From the NCBI RefSeq assembly GCF_003611475.1, contig NZ_RAXT01000014.1, forward strand, positions 1-64,000: 64,000 bases of DNA, given 5' to 3'. Numbering within the stretch: position 1 is the first letter of the stretch; each line of letters begins with the position of its first letter. Position numbers and translations under genes: made by a program. The notes under the pieces were generated by a model. It made no database searches. It saw nothing but the letters and a program-made list of their open reading frames with translations, and was not told the origin of the DNA. Shown one piece after another: positions 26,170-34,196 of this stretch. This DNA comes from Acinetobacter rongchengensis (GTDB lineage Bacteria; Pseudomonadota; Gammaproteobacteria; Pseudomonadales; Moraxellaceae).

Positions 26170-27654
26170 ATGGCACGTGAAATTCTCACCGTCGTTGAAA
26201 CGGTTAGTAATGAGAAAGGTGTGAGTCGTGAAGCAATCTTCGAAGCGCTAGAACAGGCTTTGGTTGCGGCGACTAAAAAGAAATTCTACGAAGGAACGAA
26301 TTCGGAAGAAGCTCAGTTACGAGTAGAAATTGATCGCAAAACAGGTGATTACAGTACGTTCCGTCAATGGGAAGTCGTTGCTGATGAAGATCATGAAATG
26401 CCTGCATGTCAAGATGCGATTTCTGATGTTGATCCTGCAAAATGGTCAATTGGTGATATTCGTGAACTCGAAGTACCTTCAATTGATTTTGGTCGTATTG
26501 CGGCTCAAATTGCAAAACAAGTGATTGTTCAAAAGATTCGTGAAGCAGAGCGCGCTTTGGTTGCAGATGCTTATGAGTCTAAAGTGGGTGAGTTAATCTA
26601 CGGTGAAGTGAAAAAACAAACCAAAGATGGCTTTATCATCGACTTAGGTGACAATGCTGAAGCGTATTTGGCGCGTGAAGAGATGATTCCAAAGGAAATT
26701 CTTCGCCCAAAACAGCGTATGAATGCAATCCTTTATAATGTAAATCGTGAAGGTCGTGGTGCACAATTATTATTGTCACGTGCAAAGCCTGAAATGCTGA
26801 TTGCTTTAATGAAGAAGGAAATTCCTGAAATTTCTGAAGAAATCATTGAAATTAAAGCAGCTGCGCGTCAACCAGGTGTTCGTGCAAAAATTGCTGTAAA
26901 AACCAATGATCATCGTATTGACCCTGTGGGTGCATGTATTGGTATGCGTGGTACACGTATCCAAGCGGTACAATCAGAGTTAAATGGTGAGCGTATTGAT
27001 GTAGTTGTATGGTCGGATGATCCTGCTCAGTATATCGCAAGTGCTTTAGAGCCTGCAGATGTATCGGGTATTGTGATTGATGAAGATGCGCATACTGCAG
27101 ATATTATCTTCGCTACCAGTGATCAGCTTGCCCGTGCAATTGGTTCACAAGGTCAAAATGTTCGTTTAGCGTCAGAATTAACGGGTTATAAGTTAGATAT
27201 GATGCTTGAAGATGAGTACCGTGCTCGTCAACAAAATGAAGCTCAACAATATTTGGATATGTTTGTAACACGTCTTGATATTGAAGAAGATCTTGCAATG
27301 GCTTTAGTAGAAATGGGCTTTACTTCACTAGAAGAGATTGCTTATGTACCTGCAGAAACCTTCGATGAAATCGAGTTGGATGCAGATATTGTTGAATTAC
27401 TACAAAGCCGTGCAAAAGAAGCTGCTTTAGCTGATGCATTAAAAGAGCAAGAAGATATTCAAGACCCGAGTCCAGAACTTGTTGCGATGGAAGGTATGAC
27501 TTCTGAAATTGCACAGGCTTTAGCAGCTCATGGTGTGGTAACAGTCGATGACTTGGCTGACCAAGCAACTGATGATATTGCAGATATCGAAGGCTTAGGT
27601 GCTGAAAAAGCAGGTCAGTTGATTATGAAAGCACGTGAATCATGGTTTAACTAG
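26170..27654 (+). CDS. nusA: Transcription termination/antitermination protein NusA
   Basis: NusA binds RNA polymerase and modulates pausing, termination and antitermination. The 494 residues match the E. coli length (495). Domains: N-terminal RNAP-binding domain (about 1-125), S1 domain (about 135-200, GEVKKQTKDGFIIDLGDNAEAYL), two KH domains (about 230-345, GACIGMRGTRIQAVQSEL and AIGSQGQNVRLASELTG) and two C-terminal acidic helix-hairpin-helix repeats (about 365-494, ending IEGLGAEKAGQLIMKARESWF). It is 34 bp after rimP and 10 bp before infB. Confidence 0.98.
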   Translation: MAREILTVVETVSNEKGVSREAIFEALEQALVAATKKKFYEGTNSEEAQLRVEIDRKTGDYSTFRQWEVVADEDHEMPACQDAISDVDPAKWSIGDIRELEVPSIDFGRIAAQIAKQVIVQKIREAERALVADAYESKVGELIYGEVKKQTKDGFIIDLGDNAEAYLAREEMIPKEILRPKQRMNAILYNVNREGRGAQLLLSRAKPEMLIALMKKEIPEISEEIIEIKAAARQPGVRAKIAVKTNDHRIDPVGACIGMRGTRIQAVQSELNGERIDVVVWSDDPAQYIASALEPADVSGIVIDEDAHTADIIFATSDQLARAIGSQGQNVRLASELTGYKLDMMLEDEYRARQQNEAQQYLDMFVTRLDIEEDLAMALVEMGFTSLEEIAYVPAETFDEIELDADIVELLQSRAKEAALADALKEQEDIQDPSPELVAMEGMTSEIAQALAAHGVVTVDDLADQATDDIADIEGLGAEKAGQLIMKARESWFN

Positions 27655-27664
27655 GAGGTAATAC

Positions 27665-30376
27665 ATGACAGATAAGTCAATTCAAGAGTTAGCGGTCAGC
27701 GTAGGACTTCCTGTTTCAAAGCTCCTTGATCAGGTGCGTGAAGCTGGGTTGCCGCAAAAAAAGGCAGAAGATAAAATTTCTACTGAACAGCAAAGTGTTC
27801 TAGTCAACCATTTGAAAAAATCACATGGCCAAGACACAGGACATGCAGGACAAATCACGTTGAAACGTAAAACAACCAGTACTGCTAAAGTAGCCAGTAC
27901 TTCGGGTAAGGCGAAAACCATTAACGTAGAAGTTCGCAAGAAACATACGTTTACTAAGCCTGATCCTGAGCAAATTAAAGCTGAAGCTTTAGCAAAAGCG
28001 CAAGCAGATGCTCAAGTAAAAGCAACACAAAAAGCACCAGTAGTAGAAACTGCATCTAAAGATAGTGAAAAAGCTGAAAGTTCAGCAAAAGCGAATTTAG
28101 AGAAAATGCGTGCGGCTGCGAAACAACAAACTGCTGCGAAAGAAACACCAAAAGCAGCGGTTGTGGTAAAACGCAAATCAACAAATAAGCCAATTACCAA
28201 AGCAACAGTAAAAGCAGTTGAAACACCTGAGCAAAAGAAAGCGCGTGAAGCTCAAGCTGCTCAATTGAAAGCCGCAGAAGAAGCAGCACGTCGTAAATCT
28301 GCAGAAGAAGCTCAACAACGTACACTTGAGCAAATGCGTCAAATGGCGTCTAAGTATTCTTCTGATGATTCAACGACGACGATTCGCGTGGTAGATGACT
28401 CTCCATTGGCAGCTGGTCTTGTTGGTCAAGCTTATGAAGACTCATTTGCTAAAGAAGACCGTGAAATCAAACGTGGTACGAATACAGCCAATACACGTCC
28501 AGTGAAGAAAGGTGGTCGTCGTGGCCAAGAAGAGCAAAGCTTTAGCTCAAATCATCATAAGCGTGGTTTAAAAACCAGCCAAGCAAATAAGCATGGCTTT
28601 GAAAAACCAGTTAAGAAACAAGTTTATGATGTTGAAATTGGCGAAACGATTGTTGTTGCTGATCTTGCTGCGAAAATGGCGGTTAAAGTTCGTGAAGTGA
28701 TTAAATCACTCATGAAAATGGGTGAGTTGGTTACTCAAAACCAAGCGATTGAGCAAGATATTGCAGCACTTGTTGTTGAAGAAATGGGGCATAACCCAGT
28801 TCGTGTATCGGATACTCAAGCTGAAGATAACTTACTTGAAGCGGCAGAAGAAGCACGTGGTGCACAAACAACACGTGCCCCAGTGGTAACAATCATGGGT
28901 CACGTTGACCATGGTAAAACCTCACTTCTAGATCGTATTCGTCGTGCTAAAGTGGCTCAAGGCGAGGCAGGTGGTATTACTCAACATATTGGTGCTTACC
29001 ATGTTGAAACTGAGAAAGGGATTATTACTTTCTTAGACACACCTGGACACGCAGCGTTTACTGCTATGCGTTCTCGTGGCGCGAAAGCAACTGATATCGT
29101 GGTTCTTGTTGTTGCAGCGGATGATGGTGTAATGCCACAAACTGCTGAGGCAATCGATCATGCGCGTGCTGCTGGTACGCCAATCATTGTTGCTATCAAC
29201 AAGATGGATAAAGAATCTGCTGATCCAGATCGCGTATTGAATGAATTAACAACCAAAGAAATCGTACCTGAGCAATGGGGCGGTGATGTACCAGTAGCAA
29301 TGGTTTCAGCACACTCTGGTCAAGGTATTGACGAACTTCTTGATCTTATTTTGATTCAAGCTGAATTGTTAGAGTTGAAAGCATCTGAAGAAGGTGCGGC
29401 GCAAGGTGTTGTTATTGAAGCACGTGTAGATAATAGCCGTGGTGCGGTAACCTCTATTCTTGTTCAAAACGGTACCTTGAATGTGGGTGATTTAGTCCTT
29501 GCTGGTGCATCTTATGGTCGTGTTCGTGCGATGGTGGATGAAAATGGTAAGCGTATTAAATCGGCTGGTCCTTCAATTCCTGTGGAAATTTTGGGTCTTC
29601 CAGAAGCGCCAATGGCAGGTGATGAAGTTCTTGTTGTAAACGATGAGAAAAAAGCACGTGAAGTGGCCGATGCGCGTATGGATCGTGAACGTCAAAAACG
29701 TCTTGAGCGTCAGAGTGCAATGCGTCTTGAAAATATTATGGCGTCTATGGGCAAGAAAGATGTGCCTATCGTAAACGTCGTATTGAAGACAGATGTACGT
29801 GGTACTCTAGAAGCATTACATGTGGCTCTTTCTGAGCTTGCAACTGATGAAGTTAAAGTTCGTGTTATTGGATCGGGTGTAGGTGCAATCACTGAATCTG
29901 ACGTGACACTTGCTGAATCTTCTGAAGCGGTACTTCTTGGCTTTAACGTGCGTGCGGACAGTGCTGCACGTCAAAAAGCGGATGCAGATGGTATCGACAT
30001 TCGTTACTACAGCATTATCTATCAATTGATTGATGATGTTAAAGCAGCAATGAGCGGTAAACTTGCACCTGAACACCGTGAAACAATTTTGGGTGTTGCG
30101 CAAGTACGTGAAGTTTTCCATTCAAGTAAATTTGGTGCAGCTGCAGGTTGTATGGTGCTTGAAGGTGTATTACACCGTAATAAACCAATTCGTGTACTTC
30201 GTGATGATGTAGTTATCTTCCAAGGTGAGCTTGAATCTCTTCGTCGTTATAAAGACGTGGTTGAAGAAGTTCGTGCAGGTATGGAATGTGGTCTTGCAGT
30301 GAAAGGCTACAAAGACATCAAAGCACTTGATAAAATCGAAGTTTATGATGTTCAGCTGATTAAACGGAGTCTTTAA
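27665..30376 (+). CDS. infB: Translation initiation factor IF-2
   Basis: IF-2 is the GTPase that recruits fMet-tRNA to the 30S subunit and promotes subunit joining. The 903-residue protein has an N-terminal IF2_N domain ([26 protein letters not shown]) and a long Ala/Lys/Glu-rich linker (about 70-320). A second IF2_N domain (about 325-385) and the GTPase domain (from about 407) follow. G motifs: GHVDHGKTS (G1), DTPGHAAF (G3), NKMD (G4), SAHSG (G5). The C-terminal beta-barrel, IF-2 and fMet-tRNA-binding domains are complete. Shorter internal-start forms may exist, as in E. coli, but I could not pick one. The stop overlaps the rbfA start by one base. Confidence 0.98.
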   Translation: MTDKSIQELAVSVGLPVSKLLDQVREAGLPQKKAEDKISTEQQSVLVNHLKKSHGQDTGHAGQITLKRKTTSTAKVASTSGKAKTINVEVRKKHTFTKPDPEQIKAEALAKAQADAQVKATQKAPVVETASKDSEKAESSAKANLEKMRAAAKQQTAAKETPKAAVVVKRKSTNKPITKATVKAVETPEQKKAREAQAAQLKAAEEAARRKSAEEAQQRTLEQMRQMASKYSSDDSTTTIRVVDDSPLAAGLVGQAYEDSFAKEDREIKRGTNTANTRPVKKGGRRGQEEQSFSSNHHKRGLKTSQANKHGFEKPVKKQVYDVEIGETIVVADLAAKMAVKVREVIKSLMKMGELVTQNQAIEQDIAALVVEEMGHNPVRVSDTQAEDNLLEAAEEARGAQTTRAPVVTIMGHVDHGKTSLLDRIRRAKVAQGEAGGITQHIGAYHVETEKGIITFLDTPGHAAFTAMRSRGAKATDIVVLVVAADDGVMPQTAEAIDHARAAGTPIIVAINKMDKESADPDRVLNELTTKEIVPEQWGGDVPVAMVSAHSGQGIDELLDLILIQAELLELKASEEGAAQGVVIEARVDNSRGAVTSILVQNGTLNVGDLVLAGASYGRVRAMVDENGKRIKSAGPSIPVEILGLPEAPMAGDEVLVVNDEKKAREVADARMDRERQKRLERQSAMRLENIMASMGKKDVPIVNVVLKTDVRGTLEALHVALSELATDEVKVRVIGSGVGAITESDVTLAESSEAVLLGFNVRADSAARQKADADGIDIRYYSIIYQLIDDVKAAMSGKLAPEHRETILGVAQVREVFHSSKFGAAAGCMVLEGVLHRNKPIRVLRDDVVIFQGELESLRRYKDVVEEVRAGMECGLAVKGYKDIKALDKIEVYDVQLIKRSL

Positions 30377-30783
30377 TGGCGGGTAGTCAACGTCTTAAGC
30401 GGATGGCGGATACAGTACAACGTGAGTTGTCTGAACTGATTCGCCAAGAGCTGAAAGATCCTCGCTTAGGTGGTCTAGTGACCATCTCTGCGGTAAAGGT
30501 TAGTCCAGACTTGGGTTATGCTGAAGTTTATGTCACTGTTATGGGGCGTGAGCTAGGCGATGAACAAAGTGAAGCGGCAAATAAGGAAACGCTAGATGTT
30601 TTGAATAAAGCGTCAGGTTTCTTACGCCATGAATTGAGTCGTCGCATTAAAACACGCATAACGCCACGTTTGCGTTTCCATTACGATAAAACCAATGCAT
30701 ATGGTAATTATATGTTTGGTCTTATTGCAGAAGCAGTCAAGGATTTACCTGAAACTGATGAAGCAAAAAAAGATGAAGAATAA
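30376..30783 (+). CDS. rbfA: 30S ribosome-binding factor A
   Basis: RbfA is a KH-fold protein that helps mature the 5' end of 16S rRNA, notably in the cold. The 135 residues contain RLKRMADTVQRELSELIRQELKDPRLG, VTISAVKVSPDLGYAEVYVTVMG and PRLRFHYDKTNAYGNYMFGLI. The start ATG shares its A with the infB stop (TAATG), so translation is coupled. A terminator follows 18 bp after the stop, and truB is not adjacent. Confidence 0.97.
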   Translation: MAGSQRLKRMADTVQRELSELIRQELKDPRLGGLVTISAVKVSPDLGYAEVYVTVMGRELGDEQSEAANKETLDVLNKASGFLRHELSRRIKTRITPRLRFHYDKTNAYGNYMFGLIAEAVKDLPETDEAKKDEE

Positions 30784-30801
30784 TTTCTTGATCTAAAAAT
30801 G

Positions 30802-30825
30802 AGCCACCTGAGGGTGGCTTTTTTG
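30802..30825 (+). terminator. Terminator of the rimP-rbfA operon
   Basis: AGCCACC / GGTGGCT is a perfect 7-bp stem with a TGAG tetraloop, followed by six T. Confidence 0.92.
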
Positions 30826-31105
30826 TAGCTAAAATTTTGTTTCTTCATCTTCAAGCTTAATTTCTTATCAAAATAGTAATCAAACAAAAGTTATATCAAT
30901 CGCCAATAATGCTTAAATTAATTCTGATCAGATATTTAAATGTTAATCTAGTATATTGATTTATAAAAATATATTTACTAATGATCTGATATGAAATTCA
31001 AATTTGTGACTGAAATAGCAGAAATTAAACAAAACTTTGAATAAAACTGTATAGAATGCTGATAAATCAACAAATACAAATAAATAGCTTTGAAGGAATA
31101 AATAA
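30826..31105. promoter_or_regulatory. AT-rich upstream region of lemA
   Basis: These 280 bp (322 including the terminator side) hold no coding frame that I can support. There is a 10-bp palindrome TCTGATCAGA at 30923-30932, and a related half-site ATGATCTGATAT at 30981-30992 in inverted orientation. A -10-like TAGAAT lies at 31052-31057, without a well-spaced -35. GAAGGA before the lemA ATG is a good ribosome-binding site. Confidence 0.35.
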
Positions 31106-31699
31106 ATGATCAATTCAATGAAAAAAGGCCTATTAGCACTTACACTAGCGAGTACTTTGGCATTTTCAGGCTGTGGCTATAATACATTGCAAGCCAAAGA
31201 TGAATCTGTGACTGCAGCATGGTCAGAAGTTGAAAACCAATATCAACGTCGCGCTGACTTAGTGCCTAACCTTGTTAATGTAGTAAAAGGTTATGCAACA
31301 CATGAAGAAAAAGTACTGACTGAAGTGACTGAAGCACGTGCCAATGTTGCGGGCTTAAAAGTTGATAAAGAAGTATTAAATGATCCTGAATTATTTAAAA
31401 AATACCAAGAAGCTCAGTCACAAATGACAGGAGCCTTGTCTCGCTTATTGGCTGTGACCGAAAACTATCCTGATTTAAAAGCCAACGAACAGTTCCGTGA
31501 TTTACAAGTGCAGTTGGAAGGGACAGAAAACCGTATTAGTACTGCACGTACGCGTTATGTTGAATCTGTACAAGACTATAATACTTATGTACGTCAGTTC
31601 CCTCAGGCAATGACTGCAAAAGTGATTGGAATGAAAGCAAAACCAAACTTTAGCGCAGAAGCAGGCGCATCAAAAGCACCAACAGTTAATTTTAACTAA
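31106..31699 (+). CDS. lemA: LemA family lipoprotein-like protein
   Basis: The 197 residues have an N-terminal signal with a lipobox-like FSGCGY (Cys near residue 23). The LemA domain follows: WSEVENQYQRRADLVPNLVNVVKGYATHEEKVLTEVTEARA, LSRLLAVTENYPDLKANEQFRDLQVQLEGTENRISTARTRYVESVQDYNTYVRQFP. LemA proteins are envelope proteins of unclear function, often beside TPM-domain genes, as here. The C terminus carries an Ala/Ser tail ending PTVNFN. GAAGGA lies nine bases before the ATG. Confidence 0.93.
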   Translation: MINSMKKGLLALTLASTLAFSGCGYNTLQAKDESVTAAWSEVENQYQRRADLVPNLVNVVKGYATHEEKVLTEVTEARANVAGLKVDKEVLNDPELFKKYQEAQSQMTGALSRLLAVTENYPDLKANEQFRDLQVQLEGTENRISTARTRYVESVQDYNTYVRQFPQAMTAKVIGMKAKPNFSAEAGASKAPTVNFN

Positions 31700-31781
31700 T
31701 AAACTGCTTACACATTTATGACGTTCTGCTGTGCATAGGTAGAACGTTCATGATTGTGAATTATTAAAATAAGGATAAAGT

Positions 31782-32900
31782 ATGATTGAATGGCAAAAAA
31801 AATCAGAATTTAACAAACTGAGTACATACTTACTTGTACTCTGTGGACTGATTTTTTCTGTTCAATCGATTGCCTGGGCTGAAACAGCAACGGCAACAGA
31901 TGATCAAGACGTACAAGATGCTGTTGTTTTGGGTAAAGTTGCTCCAAATACACACTTACCCAATGTGCTTGGACCGAACGCAGTTAATCCATCGTCACAA
32001 CAAGCTGCAAATAATACCCATCCATCAACAAGTGCTCAGGATCTACCTCAAGTCAGTAATGATATGGCAGAGGGCCAAACAACTCGAAATATTCCAACTC
32101 TAAATCAACCTGTTGTAGATCAAGCCAATATCCTTTCAGCAGCGGAAAAACAAAATTTAGATCAGCAAATTCGAGATATTTACCGTCAAGGCAAAGCACA
32201 AGTCGGCATTATTATTGTACCAACGACAGGACAAGAAGATATTTTTGATTTTGCCATGCGTGTTGCTGAACAATGGAAATTAGGCTCAGCGAAACAAGAT
32301 AATGGACTGTTGATTGCAGTTGCAGTAAATGATCATAAAATTCATATTGCAACAGGCTATGGTTTAGAAGGTGTATTGCCCGATATTGTGGTGAGTCGGA
32401 TTATTCGTAATCAAATCACACCTTATTTTAAACAAGGGCAATATGCATCAGGTTTACAGGCAGGGGTAAATGAAATTGAACGTATTCTCAATCTAGATCC
32501 TGAGATTGCTAAGCAGGCAGCCGATGAATTGAAAGAGCGACAAGCTCAAGCGACTCATGAGCAAGAAGCCAAAGACAGGACATTAACCACAGCGATGATT
32601 ATTCTGATTATCGGGATATTTGCATCATTTGTTATTGGAAATCGTTTAAGCGCTTCTGTGGCTGGTGTGACAGCTTTTGCAGCAGGACTCATCTATGGTT
32701 CTGGTATTGGAATGAGTTTGGTTTTAGGTTTTGGAATATTTTTCTTGCTAATAACCTCATTCGCACAACTGATTTTCCAAATGTTTTTATCTGGTGGTGG
32801 ACGTGGAGGTGGAAGCAGTGGTGGTGGTTTTGGCGGCGGTGGGGGCTATAGTGGGGGCGGTGGAGGTTTTGGCGGTGGAGGTGCATCAGGCTCATGGTAA
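31782..32900 (+). CDS. TPM-domain membrane protein (YgcG-like)
   Basis: The 372 residues have a signal peptide or N-terminal anchor (about 15-35). A low-complexity periplasmic linker (about 40-108, rich in Asn, Gln and Ser) and a TPM domain (about 110-235) follow, with VDQANILSAAEKQNLDQQIRDIY, DNGLLIAVAVNDHKIHIATGYGLEGVLPDI and YASGLQAGVNEIERIL. Two membrane helices (about 268-325) lead to a glycine-rich tail ending in GGGGASGSW, the usual ending in this family. It lies between lemA and a second TPM gene; the three probably form an operon for an envelope quality-control or repair function (family inference). Confidence 0.88.
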   Translation: MIEWQKKSEFNKLSTYLLVLCGLIFSVQSIAWAETATATDDQDVQDAVVLGKVAPNTHLPNVLGPNAVNPSSQQAANNTHPSTSAQDLPQVSNDMAEGQTTRNIPTLNQPVVDQANILSAAEKQNLDQQIRDIYRQGKAQVGIIIVPTTGQEDIFDFAMRVAEQWKLGSAKQDNGLLIAVAVNDHKIHIATGYGLEGVLPDIVVSRIIRNQITPYFKQGQYASGLQAGVNEIERILNLDPEIAKQAADELKERQAQATHEQEAKDRTLTTAMIILIIGIFASFVIGNRLSASVAGVTAFAAGLIYGSGIGMSLVLGFGIFFLLITSFAQLIFQMFLSGGGRGGGSSGGGFGGGGGYSGGGGGFGGGGASGSW

Positions 32901-33466
32901 CGAAAACTGAAACAACAGAAATTTTGACTGAACCTAAATTACAGGAACAGATGCAACCGAGTTTTAAACGCTGGTTAAAGCACTTTTTTTATATGCCCGC
33001 ATCTAAGCGTTATTTTTCAAAACAAGACCAACAAGCTATCGCACAAGCTGTTAAACAAGCCGAGCAAGGTCATGTTGGCGAAATACAGGTGGTGATTGAA
33101 GGACATATTCCGAGCCATCAAGCTTATCGGCAAAATACACGTTTAAGAGCGCAGCAACTTTTTGCAGAATTGGGTGTGTGGGATACCGAATATAATAGTG
33201 GGGTGTTGTTATATCTAAATTTATGTGAGCAAGCTGTTGAAATTGTGATAGATCGTGGGATTAATCAAGCAACGACACAGCAAATATGGCAGCAGATTTG
33301 TGATCAAATTATTATTGATCTTAAAAGTAAACAATACCGATCTGCACTCGAAAATGGGGTGATAGAAATCGGTAAAGTACTGAATTTATTTTATAATCAT
33401 CAGCAAGAGCAAAACAAAGCTGATATAATGAATGAATTGACAAATACTCCAATAATTTTGAATTAG
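32894..33466 (+). CDS. Second TPM-domain protein
   Basis: The 190-residue protein starts seven bases before the end of the previous gene. It has no signal peptide, unlike its neighbour. The TPM core is at about 45-150: AIAQAVKQAEQGHVGEIQVVIEGHIP, RAQQLFAELGVWDTEYNSGVLLYLNLCEQAVEIVIDRGINQATTQQIWQQICDQI. Short TPM proteins next to LemA and YgcG-type partners are common in Acinetobacter and Pseudomonas. The function is not known. A perfect 11-bp terminator follows. Confidence 0.82.
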   Translation: MVTKTETTEILTEPKLQEQMQPSFKRWLKHFFYMPASKRYFSKQDQQAIAQAVKQAEQGHVGEIQVVIEGHIPSHQAYRQNTRLRAQQLFAELGVWDTEYNSGVLLYLNLCEQAVEIVIDRGINQATTQQIWQQICDQIIIDLKSKQYRSALENGVIEIGKVLNLFYNHQQEQNKADIMNELTNTPIILN

Positions 33467-33473
33467 GTCACGG

Positions 33474-33500
33474 AAAAAGTGACAAGAAATGTCACTTTTT
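33474..33500 (+). terminator. Terminator after the lemA-TPM operon
   Basis: AAAAAGTGACA / TGTCACTTTTT is a perfect 11-bp stem with a five-base loop and A/T flanks that could work in both directions. It begins eight bases after the preceding stop codon. Confidence 0.92.
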
Positions 33501-33540
33501 AACGAGAAATTACGTAAAAAAATAAGAATTAAAAAAAATC

Positions 33541-33568
33541 TTGTAAAGCATTACATTCCAATTAGAAT
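33541..33568 (+). promoter_or_regulatory. Candidate pilA promoter
   Basis: TTGTAA at 33541-33546 and TAGAAT at 33563-33568 are 16 bases apart, about 100 bp before the pilA start. I did not find a sigma-54 site of the TGGCAC-N5-TTGC type, which controls pilA in Pseudomonas. Confidence 0.35.
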
Positions 33569-33668
33569 GAAATTGTTATCTCATGATTGCTTGTTTTTTC
33601 CACACGAAGCAGTCAAATAAATTTGCTTGTTAAAGCTATAAAAATTTTTAAAACATTGGAGAAATGTT

Positions 33669-34076
33669 ATGAAATCAGTTCAAAAAGGTTTTACACTTAT
33701 TGAATTAATGATCGTTGTTGCGATTATCGGTATTTTGGCTGCATTTGCAATCCCTGCTTATCAAGACTATATTGCTCGTGGTCAAGCTGCTGAAGGTTTT
33801 TCTTTGGCAGACGGTTTAAAAACAAGTATCGCAGATGACCTTCAAAATGGTACTTGTGGTAGTAGTAGTGCACACGGTAAATATGCAGCATCTGTAAAAG
33901 TAACAGATGTTGCACCTAATAACGGTGAATGTGTAATTACTATTGTATATGCAACAGGTATTGCTGACCAAGTTCAAGGTAAGAGGGTTGTAGCGAAAAC
34001 AAATAAAAATGGTTCGATCGTTGTAACTAATGATGGTGGTATTAAAAAATGGTTACCAAAAGCTAACTTGCCATAA
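33669..34076 (+). CDS. pilA: Type IV major pilin PilA
   Basis: The 135-residue prepilin has a six-residue basic leader and the cleavage site [29 protein letters not shown], with Glu5 present. The globular domain is short, with two cysteines at C63 and C88 that could form a disulfide. The C terminus is [10 protein letters not shown], resembling the KYLPKAC ending of other pilins but lacking both the second Cys and the terminal Ser used as glycosylation site by TfpO-type enzymes. GGAG lies seven bases before the ATG. It is followed by a terminator and a glycosylation gene cluster. The sequence is divergent from common Acinetobacter pilins, as this gene often is. Confidence 0.93.
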   Translation: MKSVQKGFTLIELMIVVAIIGILAAFAIPAYQDYIARGQAAEGFSLADGLKTSIADDLQNGTCGSSSAHGKYAASVKVTDVAPNNGECVITIVYATGIADQVQGKRVVAKTNKNGSIVVTNDGGIKKWLPKANLP

Positions 34077-34098
34077 TTTATATCAAGTTTAAATGTTT

Positions 34099-34126
34099 AA
34101 AAAGAGGCTCAAAAGAGCCTCTTTTT
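34099..34126 (+). terminator. Terminator after pilA
   Basis: AAAAAGAGGCTC / GAGCCTCTTTTT is a perfect 12-bp stem with an AAAA loop and a terminal T-run. It allows high pilin expression to be separated from the glycosylation genes that follow. Confidence 0.92.
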
Positions 34127-34144
34127 CTTGAGTTTTATATTTTG

Positions 34145-34173
34145 TTGAACACTCAATTGTGCTTTTATATACA
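34145..34173 (+). promoter_or_regulatory. Candidate promoter of the glycan operon
   Basis: TTGAAC at 34145-34150 and TATACA at 34168-34173 are 17 bases apart and lie between the pilA terminator and the next start at 34197. Each hexamer matches the sigma-70 consensus at four of six positions. Confidence 0.4.
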
Positions 34174-34196
34174 AACTAGAAATGATTTAAATAAAT

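Noticed and set aside
27113..27568. His/Gln/Leu-rich minus-strand frames inside nusA
   Set aside because: Their composition is what the complement of Glu/Asp/Ala-rich codons gives; nusA is certain here.
33501..33668. Sigma-54 promoter for pilA
   Set aside because: I looked for TGGCAC-N5-TTGC-type sequence and found no acceptable match.
33724..33915. Minus-strand frame opposite pilA
   Set aside because: Contained in pilA, with no start signal and a Leu/His/Tyr-rich random composition.
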